Below are positions 1 to 11,214 of a stretch of DNA of 64,000 nt, piece by piece (position 1 is the first letter of the stretch; every line of letters begins with the position of its first letter). Position numbers and translations under genes: made by a program. The DNA comes from JAHFUA01 sp963733935. GTDB lineage: Bacteria; Acidobacteriota; Terriglobia; Terriglobales; Acidobacteriaceae. Where the stretch lies: contig CAVTEQ010000016.1 in the NCBI GenBank assembly GCA_963733935.1, positions 1 through 64,000 on the forward strand, written 5' to 3'. The notes below the pieces were generated by a model, which was not told the DNA's origin, did no database searches, and saw nothing but the letters and a program-made list of their open reading frames with translations.

Positions 1-3000
1 TCGTCTGCGCGCTGCCGTTCAGGGCCGCCGTAATGGTGGCGTTGGTGGCGCTGACGACGGCATTGGCCGTAACGGAGAAGGTCGCGGCGTTCTGTCCTTC
101 GAGAACGGTCACACTCGCCGGAACGAAGGCCACACTCGGCGTATCGCTCTGCAAGGTGACGGTTGCTCCGCCACTTGGGGCGATGCCCGACAGGGTGACC
201 GAGCCGCCGGCGATCGAACCGGCCGTAATCGAAGTTGGCGACACGCTCACCGAAGTGACCGTCAGAGCGGTGATAGTCAGAACGCCGTTGTTGCTCGTGA
301 CCGAGTAATTGCTGAGCCGGTTGCCGGGATCGAGCAGGACCGGCACGATGGCGTACTCGCCCGGCGGGCTGGTGATGGTATCAGTCGACGAGAAGGTAGC
401 CGTGATGTTGTCGCCGCTCACCACGCCGGTGAGAGTTCCCGTGAACGTGGGGTCGGCAGCGCCGTAGCTCCGCGTGGCATTCGCCGCACTCGCCGTCAAA
501 GGCGCTGCAGTAATGTTCGCGGTGGTTGTGGCCGTGGTCGAAAAGAGTTGATAGTTCGAAGCCGACGAGCCGCTCAGCGCGAGGCCGGTGGCGGTCACCG
601 TTTTGCCGGTGCCCACGTTGGCATCGGAGAAGGTGGCGGTGCCGCCCGTCAGGGTTACGCTGTCGGCGCCTACGATTCCGGTGAGCGTGCGGCTGGTGAG
701 GGTCGCCGCGGTAGTTCCGTCATATACCTTGTTGCTGGCGGTGATGGTGGCCGTGAGTATTGTCGCGTTTACTATCTGGGACAAGGAAGCGCTACCGCTG
801 GCATAGTTGCTGTCTCCGCCGTAGCAGGCCAGCACGGTGTGCGCGCCCGGCGCCAGCGTGGATATCGTCAGCGTGGACGCGGTTCCGAGCAGCGTTCCCG
901 GAGCCGCGCAGGTTCCGCCGTCGTAGATGGTCACCGTGCCCGTGGGCGTCGGTCCCGAACCGCTGACGGTCGCGGTGAAGGTCAGCGACTGGCCGTAGCT
1001 CGAGGGATTGCTGCCTGCAGTCAAGGCCAAGCCGGTCGTCGAGGCTAACAGCGGGTTGACCGCCAGTGTTGCCTGAGCCAGGCTCTGGTACGTGGCTGAG
1101 ATGTGGACTTGAGTCGAAGTGCTGACCGTTGACGTGCTGACTTGGAACGTGGTTGAGGTGTCGCCGGCCGGAACGGTCACATTCGCGGGCACGGTGGCGG
1201 CTGCGGTGTTGTCGCTGGCCAGCGTTACTACCGCTCCTCCGGATGGTGCTGCGCCGCTGAGGGTGACTGTGGCCGTCACGCTGTTGCCGCCGATGACCGG
1301 CGTGGGCACCGTCACGGAACTTACCGAAAGCGGCACAAAGGCGACGTCCACCCAGTAATTCGTGCCGGCAGTTGCGGTATTCGGGAAGCAAGGTGGCAGA
1401 GCGTTCTGGGGGCCACAACTGGCGGTGTCAAAGGCGAATACAGCGTTGCTGTCCTGGGCGGAATTCTGCAGGGCATGCAGCGGCGGATTGTCCACGCCGG
1501 CATTGGCGAAGTAGCTCGGGTTCAGAGAGTAGTGGCCAACCGTGGTGTGATAGGACGCCACGTACTCGGTGTTCGCCGCGATTGCCACCGGAGTTGAGAA
1601 ATCCGCTTCCTGCCATCCGGAAGCCGTCTCATTGCTGAAGGTGACCGTTCCCAGCAGGGTCCCGGCTGTATCCCACAGATCACCGATGTGCGTACCAACG
1701 TTGGCGGCGCTCTTATAGAAGCGGATGCCGGCGATGAGGCCGCCGCTGTCCGCCTTGAACTTCACTCCAAGTTCGACTTGGCTATCCGGGCCAGCGTCAA
1801 TCGTGCTTGGGACCGCACTCGGGCTCCAGATGCTGAAGAACGCCGGCGGGGCGCCGACCGTGATGCTCAGCGATTTGGTGGCGACGGTGGATTCCGAATC
1901 CTGCACCTGCACGGTGAAGTTACCGGTTCCGACGGTGTCGGCTGAGCCTGTGATCTGCCCGTTGGTAGAAAGGCTCAAGCCCAGCGGCAAGGAACTGCCC
2001 TGAGCGAGCGACCAGGTATAGGGAGGCACGCCGCCCGTGGCCGCGAGCGTTGCCGCGTACGGCTGGTTCTGTATCGCATCCCCCAGGGCATTAGTAGTGA
2101 CGCTTAGCGGCTGTGGGATCACCGTCAGGGTCGTGCCGCCGCTCACCGAACCGAACGTGGCGGAGATGGTGGCAGTGCCGTGAGTCAACGTGGTGGCCGT
2201 GCCGAAGCTGTCGATGGTGGCCACGGCGGTGGTGTCAGAGGCCCAGGTCACTACCGTCGTTAAGTTCTGCAGGCTGCCATCGCTGTAGCTGCCCGTCGCC
2301 GTAAATCCTTGCGGAGTGCCGGCGTTTACGGTGGGGTTGGCGGGATTGACCGCGATCGAGTTCAGGGTGGCGGTGGAGTTCACCATCACCACGTCAACCC
2401 AGTAATTGGTGCCGGTGGTGACGCCGGTCGGGAACACACTGTTCGCGTTGTAGGCGAAGACGCCGTTGCTGCCCGAGACTCCGTTCTCGAGCGCGTGCAG
2501 CGGCGGATTGTCCACGCCGGCGCTGGCGAAGAAACCTCCATCAACCGACTCGTGGCCGGCGCTGGTGTGATAAGAGGCCACGTACACGCTGTTGGCCGCG
2601 ACCGCCACCGGCGTTGCGAAGTCGGCTTCCTGCCAGCCGGACGCCGTCTCGCTGGTAAAGGTGACGGTGCCCAACAGGTGGCCGGCGCTGTCCCACAAAT
2701 TGCCTACGTGGGTGCCGGTATTGAGCGCGCTCTTGTAGAAGCGGAGTCCGACGATCGTGCCCGTGATATCCGACTTGAACTTCACGCCCAGCTCAACTGG
2801 AGCATCCGGGCCTACGTCGATGGTGGTCGGGACGGTGGTCGGGCTCCAGATGCTGAGCGCGTCGCTGATGGTCAAGGTGCCGTTGTTGCTGGTCACCGAG
2901 TAGTTCGGCAGCTTGCTGTCCGGGTCGACCAGCGTCGGCGTAATGGGATAAGTTCCCAGCGGGCTGGCCTGGGTTGCGGTGGTGGAATAGGTGGCGCTGA

Positions 3001-6000
3001 TGTTGTCGCTGTTCAGAATGCCGGTGATGGTGCCGGTAAAGGCCGGGTTGGGCGCGCCGTAGTGGCGAGCGGCGTCCGCGGCCGTAACCGTCAGCGGCGC
3101 CTGCCCGATCGTCAGGGTTCCATTGACCAGTGAGAGCGAGTAGTTGCCGAGCTTGTTGTTGGGATCGACCGCCGTGGGCACGATGGCATAGCCGCCCACC
3201 GGGCTGGCTGGACCGGCCAGCGTAGCGAAGATGGCGGTAATTCCATCGCCGTTCAGAACGCCGACCACCGATCCGGTGAACAGCGGGTTCGCTTGTCCGT
3301 ATTGCCGTGAGGCGTTGGCTGCGGTAATCGTCAAGGGCGCGGTGCCGATCGTCAGGTTGGCGCTCACATAGCTCAGGCTGTAGTTGCTGTTCAGCGCCAG
3401 TGTGCCTTGCAGGATGGCGTATGCGCCGACGGTTTCGCCCGCCGCGCGAGTCAGGCTGCCGGTAAACGCGTCGCCCGAAACCAGCGATCCGCTGGTGACC
3501 TGGTAGGTGAGCGCCGGATCGGCCGCGCCATAGACTTTGCTTTGCGCATCGGCGGTCACCGTGACCGGCCGTGCAGTGATGTCCGCCGTGGCGCTGGCGC
3601 CGGTGGAAGAAAGCTGGTAATTGCCGGCGGTGGTGCCGGTGAGGCTCAAGCCGGTGATCGTGACCGTCTTGCCTGTGGCTGCGCTGGCATCGGCAAAGGT
3701 TGCGGTGCCGCCGATGAGCGCGACGTCATCGCCGCCAACCACTCCCGTGAGCGAGCGGCTGGAGATCGTGGCTGCCGTGGTGCCGTCATAGGCCTTGTTG
3801 CTCACGGTCACGATCGGCGTCACGGTGGCGACGTTGATCGATTGTCCCAGGCTGGCGCTGCTGGTTCCGTAGTTATCGTCTCCCAGGTAGCAGGCGGCGA
3901 TGCTGTGCGCGCCGGCAACGAGCGACGAGATGCTGAAGCTGGCATGCGCGCCCGCATTCAGCGGTACTGAGCTGGCCAGCAGAGTGCCGGAGCAGGTTCC
4001 GCCGTCGTAGAACGAGACGGAGCCGGTCGGCGTGGGGCCGGGTCCGCTGACCGTGGCGGTGAACGTTAACGACTGTCCGTAGGTGGAGGGGTTCGTGCCG
4101 CCAGTCAGGCTGAGGCCGGTCGAGGACGCATACTGCGCGGTGACGGTCAGGGTTGCTTGTTGTCCGCCACTGTAAGGCGCCGTGATGTTGACCTGCGTGG
4201 TCGAGGGCACGGTCGACGTGTTCACGGTAAAGTTCGCCGAAGTCGCGCTGGCCGGAACCGTGACGCTGGCCGGGACGGTGGCAGCGGCGGTGTTGCTGCT
4301 GGAAAGCGAAATCAACGCTCCGCCCGCCGGCGCCGGATTCACCAGGGTCACTGTGCCGGTCGAGGTGTTGCTGCCGATCACGGACGTCGGATTCACCGCG
4401 AGGGCTGAGGCCTTTACGGGGATAAACGCGACATCGACCCAATAATTGGTGCCGCCGGCTCCAGCATTGGGGAAGCAGGGTGGCTGACCGCAACTGGCGT
4501 CGTAGGCAAAGACGCCGTTGGTGCCCGAGACTCCGTTCTGCAGCGCATGCAGCGGGAAATTGTCCACGCCGTTGTTAGTGAAGTAGTTGGCGCTGAGCGA
4601 GTAGTGGCCGACGGCCGCATGGTACGAGGCCACGTACACCGTATTGGCAGTCACGGGCACGGGATTGGCGAAGTCCGCCTCTTGCCAGCCGGAAGCTCCC
4701 TCACTGGTGAAGGTGACCGTGCTCAGCAGGTTGCCGGCGTTGTCCCACAAGCTGCCGCTGTGTGCGCCGACATTGTTGACGCTCTTATAGAAGCGGATTC
4801 CCGAGATCACTCCGTCGCGGTCCGCCGTGAACTTCACCCCCAATTCAAGTGGGTTGTCCGAGCCTGCGTCGAGCGTCGCCGGAGACGTGCTCGGGCTCCA
4901 GATGGTAAAGAAGGGCGGTGGGGCGTCGACGGTGAGGCTCAGAGGTTGCGTGGTCTGCGCGCTGAGCGAATCCTGCACTTGCACGGTGAAATTGCTGGTG
5001 GCGATCACCGAGGTTATGCCCGTGATCTGTCCGCCGGCAGAGAGACTCAGGCCCGCAGGCAAGTTGCTACCCGAGGCCAACGACCACGTGTATGGCGGTA
5101 CGCCGCCCGTGGCTGCCAAGGTCGCCGAGTAAGGCACGTCCTGCACTGCGTCCGACAGGGTGGTGGTAGTGATCACCAACGGTGCGGGTATCACCGTGAG
5201 GGTGGCGTTGCCGCTCACCGAACCCAGCGTGGCGGAGATCGTGGAAGAACCGAGGGCTGCGGTCGTAGCCAAACCGACGCTGTTGATCGTGGCTACGCTG
5301 GTGTTTGAAGATGCCCAGGTCACCAGGCTGGTCAGGCTCTCGTGGCTGCCGTCGTTATAGCTTCCGGTGGCGGTGAACTGCTGCGTGCTGCCAATCGCCA
5401 CGCTTGGATTCGCAGGCGCAACCGCGATCGAGGTGAGCGTCGCGGTCGGAGCTGCCATGGCCACATCTACCCAATAATTAGTGCCGGTGGTCGCGTTATT
5501 GGGGAAGCAGGGCCCATTTTGGGGAGTGCAACTAAGGTCGTAGACATAAACGCCGTTGCTGCCGGCGGCTCCCCCGGTCTGCAGCGCATGCAGCGGGGGA
5601 TTGTCCGCTCCCGCGGCGCTGAAGAAGCCGGCATCAGCCGATTCGTGGCCGGCGTCGGTGTGGTAAGAGGCAATGTATACCGTGTTGGCCGCAATCGCCA
5701 CCGGGGTGGCGAAATCCGCCTCTTGCCAGCCGGAAGCAGTTTCGCTGCTGAAAGTAGCCGAACCCAGCAGGTTGCCGGCGCTGTCCCACAGGTGCCCCAC
5801 ATGCGTGCCGGCATTGGCAGCGCTCTTATAGAAACGGATTCCAGCCATGGCGCCAGCGACATCCGACTTAAACTTCACACCCAGCTCAACCGCGCTGTCC
5901 GGGCCCACGTCGGTATGAGCGGGGACGGTGCTAGGAATCCAGATGCTGACTGCAACGGCGATAGCGAAATTGCGCGTAGCCGTCTGCAGCAGGTTGACGC

Positions 6001-8963
6001 CGCTTTCCTTGGCTCCGGAATCCTGTACTTGCAGGGTAAAGCTGTATGGCCCCAGCCCGGTTGGCGTGCCGCTGATTTGTCCATTCGACGCGAGCGAGAG
6101 CCCCGGGGGCAAAGCGCTGCCCGTCGCCACAGACCAGTTATAGGGCTGCACACCGCCGGTTGCGACCAGCGTCGCCGAGTAGGGCGCATTCTTGCTGGCC
6201 GGCGGCAGCGAGGTGGTGGAAATCGTCAGCGGCGCCGCCTGGACCGTCACCGTGGTGTTGCCGCTCACCAATCCCAGCGTGGCAATCATCTTGGCGGTGC
6301 CGCCCGCCACCGCGGTGGCGGCGCCGGAACCGCTAATTGTGGCCACGTTGGTGTTGGAGGAACTCCAGGTCGCCTGGCTGGTGATGTCCCTGGTGCTGTT
6401 GTCGCTGTAGGTCGCAGTGGCCGCAAACTGCAGGCTGTGTCCGATCTGCAGCGTGGGATTTGCCGGCGTCACCGCAATCGAACTCAAGCTCACCGTGGTG
6501 GTCGGTTCGTACACCACGTCCACCCAATAATTGGTGCTGTTGGAGGTGTTCGTGGGAAATGTGCCGGGAGTGCTGAACACGCCGTCGGGATCGGCAAGAG
6601 TGTTTTGAAAGGCGTGCAGCGGCGGATTGTCATGCCCCGACGAGCCGAAGTAATTGATGTCCGCAGAGTAGCGGCCGACGGAGGTGCTATAGGAGGCCAC
6701 ATACTCCGTGTTGCCGCCGATCGCGATCGGGGAGGAAAAATCCGCCTCTTGCCATCCCGACCCGGTCTCGCCGCTGAAGTTCGCCGTTCCCAGCAATGCG
6801 CCCGAAGCAGTCCAAAGATTGCCCACGTGCGGGCCGGTGTTATCGACGCCCTTGTAAAAGCGAATGCCGCTGATGGTGCCGTCGAAATCGGCTTTGAACT
6901 TGACTCCCAGCTCAACCGCCGTGGTATCGCTGGCTTCGACCAGCGAGGGACTCTGAGCCGGAGACCAGATAGTGCAGGGACAGGTAGGCGGTGCGACCGT
7001 AATGGTCACGCCTGCCGACGGCGTCTCCACGTTGCCGCTATCGTCAACCGCGCGGCTGCGCAGGGTCAGCGAGCCCGTACCCATAGCGATCCAGGTGTAG
7101 CTCCAGGACTCGCGGCCGTTCGCCGGATGCCAGGTGGCGCCGCCATCGAGGGAGACATCGACGCCGCCCACCACGCCTCCGCCCGAATCCGCGGCCGTGC
7201 CCTGGATGGTCACGGCGTTGCCGGGTTGAACGGTTACGCCGGAGATCGGCGAGATAATGGTGGAAACCGGCGGGGTGGTGTCGGTGGAGGACGAAGCTGG
7301 CAGCAATCCGCCTTGCAGCGAGACGGGTTGCACTCCCATGTCGGCGAACAGATTCACCGTCGCCTGCTGCATGCTCGGGTCGGTGGGATAAGTTAACCCG
7401 TAGGTGCAGTATGCGTCGTGGGTCGAGTCCAGTCCCCAGGACCACTGCACGGTGCCAGAACCAAACACCAAGGCATGGCTGGGCGCCCGATACATTGTCA
7501 AATGGTGCGTCGCCGTGCCGGAGTCGTAGAGACCGCCGTAATCGAGCAGATAGTCGTTGGTCAGGTTGTACGTGGCGGTGGAAAGGTGGAAGAGGCCTGT
7601 GGGACGGAAACCATTGTCCTCGTCCACGTCCCACTCGTAGCCCAAGGTCCCGCCGAACAAAGTCCACGTCTGCCCTGCGGACTGGGCATTGACGGCTGTA
7701 TTCCGCCAGAAGCGCATCTTCCCGTCGGCTGCGGGAATCATGAATCGACAAGTCGAGATTGTCAATTCCGCAACCGTTCACCCGGAAAAGAGTTCCCGTG
7801 ACCGCATTTTCCGGTTTGCCGCCATCAGCGGGCGGACTGAACGTGGGGTCACGCCAGGTGCCGGTCCACGTCCAGGTCGGCGAACTGTCGAGCGGATCGA
7901 GCTGCGTTTCTGCAAGCGTTTCTTTGTAGGTCACCAGCGTGCGGAATGGGAGTGTTGGTCCCATCAATGCTGTTTTCCCACCGCGTCTTCCAGAAACCCT
8001 CATTGCCGCTGAAGAACGCCAGGTTCACGCCGGCGTTGCGGGCGTTTTCGATGCTGGTGCGCTTATCCTTCGACCAATACTCGTCGTGGCCGACGGAGAG
8101 ATACAGCTTGTGGTTGGCGATCAGGCTCCCGCGCTGCGCCGCATCAACGCTGGTGAAATAAGCTGACGTTATACCCGTTGGCTTCCAGCCACCGCACCAT
8201 CGGATACTCGGCATAGAAAACAAACGACGCGTTCTCAAAGCTGCGCGTGTCGAACGGGCGGTTGTAGCTGACTTTGTAAGCGCGGTTGGTGATATCGAAA
8301 TTTAAGGTCGGGCCGTAAAGGCTATGCCCGCCCCAGTCGTTGTAGGCTTGCCAGGTTTCGTCGGAGGTCTGGAAGAGAACGTCGGAATTACTGGAATCGT
8401 TGCGCACCACCCAAACGATGTGGCTGGTGCCGCCGGTATCGCTGCGCGTAAGGCGGGCGAAGTAGATGCCGGATACCGCCGTGTTCGGCACTGCCCAGGA
8501 GGCTGAGACCGCCCAGTTTCCGCAGTCCACAAGCTTGGTGGTGTTGTCCGGTATAGCAGGCGGGTTGCGCTTGCGGCAGGCTCGCCGATGGGGTGATGCT
8601 GGTGATCAGACGGGCGCCATTGCCCTGGTAATAACCCATCCGATAAATGTCGATAGTGTAGGCGGCGGCGTTGGTGTTGATCTTGAAGTTGATCGTGTCG
8701 CCGGGCTTTACGCTGATTTGGTCGGCGAACCCTTGAATGCTGGGATCGCCCGCGTCCCCGGTGCTGATGTCCCAGGTGGTCTGCGGTGTGCCCGGCAGGC
8801 AGTTCTCTGCCTCAATGGCGTTGGCCGGGCTCCCGCACGATGCCCGCAGGCACGCAGGGAACGCCACCACCACTAACGTGATCCAAAATAACAAACGCGC
8901 CGCACTTACTCGACGCGTGAGCTTGCCTATCCATGCAAGCCGAATGAGGGACATCATTCTCAC
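1..8963 (-). CDS. Giant secreted multidomain protein: N,N-dimethylformamidase-like head, Ig-like, MBG/YDG and DUF4082 modules (3' end outside window)
   Basis: At least 2,980 residues, read leftwards. It begins with a hydrophobic signal segment (about 8895-8834), then a head resembling the C-terminal domain of the N,N-dimethylformamidase beta subunit family (about 8830-7330, with the motif GHDEYW near 8074-8091). An Ig-like domain follows (7275-6995), then five DUF4082 copies (6970-6498, 5947-5460, 4910-4425, 2857-2385, 1838-1340), each ending in a conserved NYWVDV. Between them lie Big_2-type Ig domains, YDG repeats (about 3830-3590 and 780-540), Big_3_5 domains (about 4130-3840 and 1060-790) and MBG_2 repeats (about 3580-2890 and 510-280). 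From about 7740 down to 1 the frame is unbroken. Four one-base insertions break the head, near 8550, 8162, 7946 and 7744. GTG at 8963 or ATG at 8957 can start it. Probably a cell-surface or secreted adhesin-like protein; the substrate of the head is unknown. Confidence 0.8.
1340..6970 (-). repeat. Five DUF4082 coding repeats inside the giant protein
   Basis: Five homologous blocks of about 470-500 bases lie at 6970-6498, 5947-5460, 4910-4425, 2857-2385 and 1838-1340. Each encodes the pattern IWSP, VELGVKFK, FYKS, GWQEADF, YVASYH, PLHAL, NYWVDV. All five share one frame. The copies are separated by different Ig-like linkers, so they are modules rather than a simple tandem array. Confidence 0.85.
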
Positions 8964-9303
8964 CCCAATGCGCTCGGTTAAGGACAGCGTGTGGCTTACC
9001 GCTGTTCATTGGCAAGTAACGCCGGTAACTTTCGTTAGCCGCAAACGTCGCGCCGACCCCATTGGCCGGCCGCAGGAGTAAAACAGCAACGTGGCTGCCA
9101 TTGGGACACTGAACCTGAGATCGAGGGCATTGGAAGCAAAGGTTTTGCACAAAAAGCGCAGGGAGACAGCGCATAGGCGGCCAGGCTGTGCAAACAATTT
9201 CACTGGGGAGGGAACGCGGGTTCAGTTTGAGCGCTAGTACAAGCCCTAACGTAACTTACGGTAAATGCGAGGCTTGCGATTGGCGGCAGGAGCCAACAGG
9301 CCT
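8964..9303. other. Non-coding stretch, upstream of the giant gene
   Basis: About 340 bases between the start of the giant gene and the end of the PilZ-GAF gene, both on the minus strand. It should carry the promoter of the giant gene. I see no convincing -35/-10 pair, no strong hairpin and no coding potential. Confidence 0.5.
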
Positions 9304-10248
9304 CTAGCCCGCGGAAGCAGCGGTAGCGGGCATGGGCTCCGCCAGCGAGGTGATGACATCTGTCATACGCTGAAGGGTCGCCAAGTCATAGTCGTCGAAG
9401 GCGGACACCCGCTCCGAGAACGCTCCCAACAGTCCGATGACGACTGCCTGCTGGTTGTAGAGGGGCAACAGCAGCGTCGAACGAATGCCCAACTGTCGGC
9501 TGCTCTCAGGATCGGATCGGCGATCGCCTTCCAAATCGTCGCAGCGGACAATCGCTCCACTGGCGAGGCATTCTCCCGCCAGACCGCGACCGGCGCCGAT
9601 GGTGACTCCGAGATCAGGGGCCAAATCTCCGCTCCGGGCCATGCAGACAGCCATATGGTGAGTTCCCAAGGCGATGGCTGCGCCCGATGCGTGGGTAATG
9701 CATTGCGCGCGCTTTGCCATGAGGTCGAGAAGCGCGGGCAATTCCAGTTCTCCGGCGCCGATTTGCGGCTCGGAGGTAAGCAATGCGGTCAAGTGCAGCG
9801 TGCGAGATAGTTGCGGTATCGGGGATACGGCGGCCTTCGCGGCGCGGGGCGGCGTCTCAGGCGCAAGGCGCGCCACGGGCGCGGGCAAGGTGAGCCCATG
9901 CGGACGGCGATCCGCCAGGACGGGCTGCCGCCGCACAAACCGGGCCGCCACTTCCTGGAAGAGCCACTCCACCAGCCGGGCGCGTGAACTTTCGGCCAGA
10001 GTAGTGAAGCGCAGACCAGTGCGCCCACGCTCGTTCCACACCACCTCGCCGCCGGCCTCGATCGAGCCGCTCACCTCCGCCCAGTCCAGCACCACGCGGA
10101 CAGGGCGATTCAGGTTCACGGGGCCCATGGCTTCCAGAGCCATGCCGCCCTCGCTCACATTCAACACCGTCGCCTCATTCCAGTGATCGAGATTGCATAC
10201 TAAAGTTCTCACTGGAAGGCGCACGGAGCGGCGTAGGCTCGGGATCAT
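9304..10248 (-). CDS. PilZ-GAF two-domain protein
   Basis: About 314 residues. The N-terminal PilZ domain (residues 1-80) keeps both c-di-GMP signature parts: the arginine motif RRSVR at residues 5-9 and NVSEGG about 25 residues later. A proline/alanine-rich linker follows, then a GAF-like domain (about residues 180-300) with the usual GLAGECLASG and LLLPLYN elements. It likely senses c-di-GMP through PilZ and a small ligand or redox signal through GAF; no output domain is visible. I start at ATG 10248, because AAGGA lies just upstream and PilZ domains usually begin at the RRxxR motif; the open frame extends to 10341 without recognisable sequence. Confidence 0.75.
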   Translation of the reverse strand: MIPSLRRSVRLPVRTLVCNLDHWNEATVLNVSEGGMALEAMGPVNLNRPVRVVLDWAEVSGSIEAGGEVVWNERGRTGLRFTTLAESSRARLVEWLFQEVAARFVRRQPVLADRRPHGLTLPAPVARLAPETPPRAAKAAVSPIPQLSRTLHLTALLTSEPQIGAGELELPALLDLMAKRAQCITHASGAAIALGTHHMAVCMARSGDLAPDLGVTIGAGRGLAGECLASGAIVRCDDLEGDRRSDPESSRQLGIRSTLLLPLYNQQAVVIGLLGAFSERVSAFDDYDLATLQRMTDVITSLAEPMPATAASAG

Positions 10249-10619
10249 CTTTCCTTTGTAAGGTCTCCATCCGGAGACTTTTTTGAAACACTGGGATGTT
10301 TGGAGGCGTGCGCACAATCCCACGTCACCCGGGAAATGCACCTTGGTTGCAACGCTGAATCTGTGGGAGGGCGAACCTCCGCATTGTGCGCGCCTTTTCG
10401 CCGATTAGTCAATATGGAAATTTTCCCGCAGCGCGCAATCTGGATTGCGGTTCAGCAATCGCGCAAGCGAGCAGCGGGCTCTTGAGTGCTGTTCTGGACT
10501 TTGCAAACCCGGTTACCCGATAATGACTGTGGACGGCTTCTATGCCTTCCAAAAGGTCATCCATGGTCCAGCGGTTGCGCCGATGAAGAACGTCTTCCAA
10601 CTCGGGAGCGAATTCGCGT
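10249..10619. other. Non-coding stretch before hicB
   Basis: About 370 bases between the divergent PilZ-GAF and hicB genes. Promoters for both must lie here. Short open frames on both strands show no family resemblance and I treat them as chance. Confidence 0.4.
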
Positions 10620-10940
10620 CTGCGGCTCTCATTCACAGTGCTGATCGAACCAGACGACAACGGGACGTTCCACGCCTATTGTCCTGGCCTGAAGGGTCTG
10701 CATGTGGAAGGTAAGAGCGAGAGCGAGACATTGGAGAATGCAGCGCATGCCGCCGATTGCTATGTGGCGTCTCTGGTCAAGCATGATGATCCCCTTCCGA
10801 TTGGTCCCGACTTCACAGCCGAGCGCGTCGAGGAACTTCCAGTAATTCCCCCTGGCGCCCTGTTGAGACACGTTGAGGTCCAATGGCCTACCCAAAACAC
10901 ATCTGGCAACAGACAAGAAATCTCACCGCAGATGATCTGA
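10620..10940 (+). CDS. hicB: HicB-like antitoxin
   Basis: About 106 residues. It reads like the HicB partial RNase H-like fold: an N-terminal strand LSFTVLIEPDDNG, then YCPGLKGLHVEG and SESETLENA. In relatives the protein begins with Met immediately before the RLSFTV strand; here that codon is CTG at 10620, preceded by GGGAG ten bases upstream. No in-frame ATG exists after the stop at 10584, so either CTG/GTG is used or the base was misread. It would neutralise the downstream HicA and bind its own operator. It overlaps hicA by 58 bases, which implies translational coupling. Confidence 0.7.
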   Translation: MRLSFTVLIEPDDNGTFHAYCPGLKGLHVEGKSESETLENAAHAADCYVASLVKHDDPLPIGPDFTAERVEELPVIPPGALLRHVEVQWPTQNTSGNRQEISPQMI

Positions 10941-11178
10941 TTTCCGCTTTGGAAAGAGACGGCTGGAAGCGTGACGAAGGTAGAAGCGCATTCTTGCCCT
11001 ACGTTGATCCGGCCACGGGCAATCGCGTCTTATCCACTATCATCCTCGCAAAACATATGGTGCAAAGCTGTTGCAAGGCTTGCTCGCCGATATCGGCTGG
11101 AAGGAAGCCGACCTGCGCCGGCTCAAGTTAATCAAGCAAGGTGGCGGTTCACCTCCGTCACTTGCGCCGCCCGGCTGA
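10883..11178 (+). CDS. hicA: HicA-like mRNA interferase, degenerate and frame-broken
   Basis: Small HicA/YcfA-type protein. The first part, LTADDLISALERDGW, and the last part, HYHPRKTYGAKLL to LRRLKLIK, match the family, but lie in different frames; one base is missing near 11034. The position that normally holds the catalytic histidine (G-x-H before the second strand) reads GRSAFLPY, so the histidine is absent even after repair. Activity as an RNase is therefore doubtful. Its start lies inside hicB with GAGG just upstream. HicB-then-HicA order matches the second pair near 59 kb. Confidence 0.6.
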
Positions 11179-11214
11179 TTCTGGGAGACTCGCTGAATTA
11201 TCGAGGAAAGCGGG

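Noticed and set aside
5342..7396. A 684-residue open frame on the plus strand opposite the giant gene
   Set aside because: It mirrors the DUF4082 repeats of the minus strand, is made of Arg/Gly/His-rich sequence with no family, and shows the same periodicity as the real gene. It is an antisense shadow caused by GC-rich codon bias.
10409..10660. Minus-strand 83-residue frame opposite the hicB start
   Set aside because: It shows no family resemblance, overlaps hicB and lacks a convincing ribosome-binding site.
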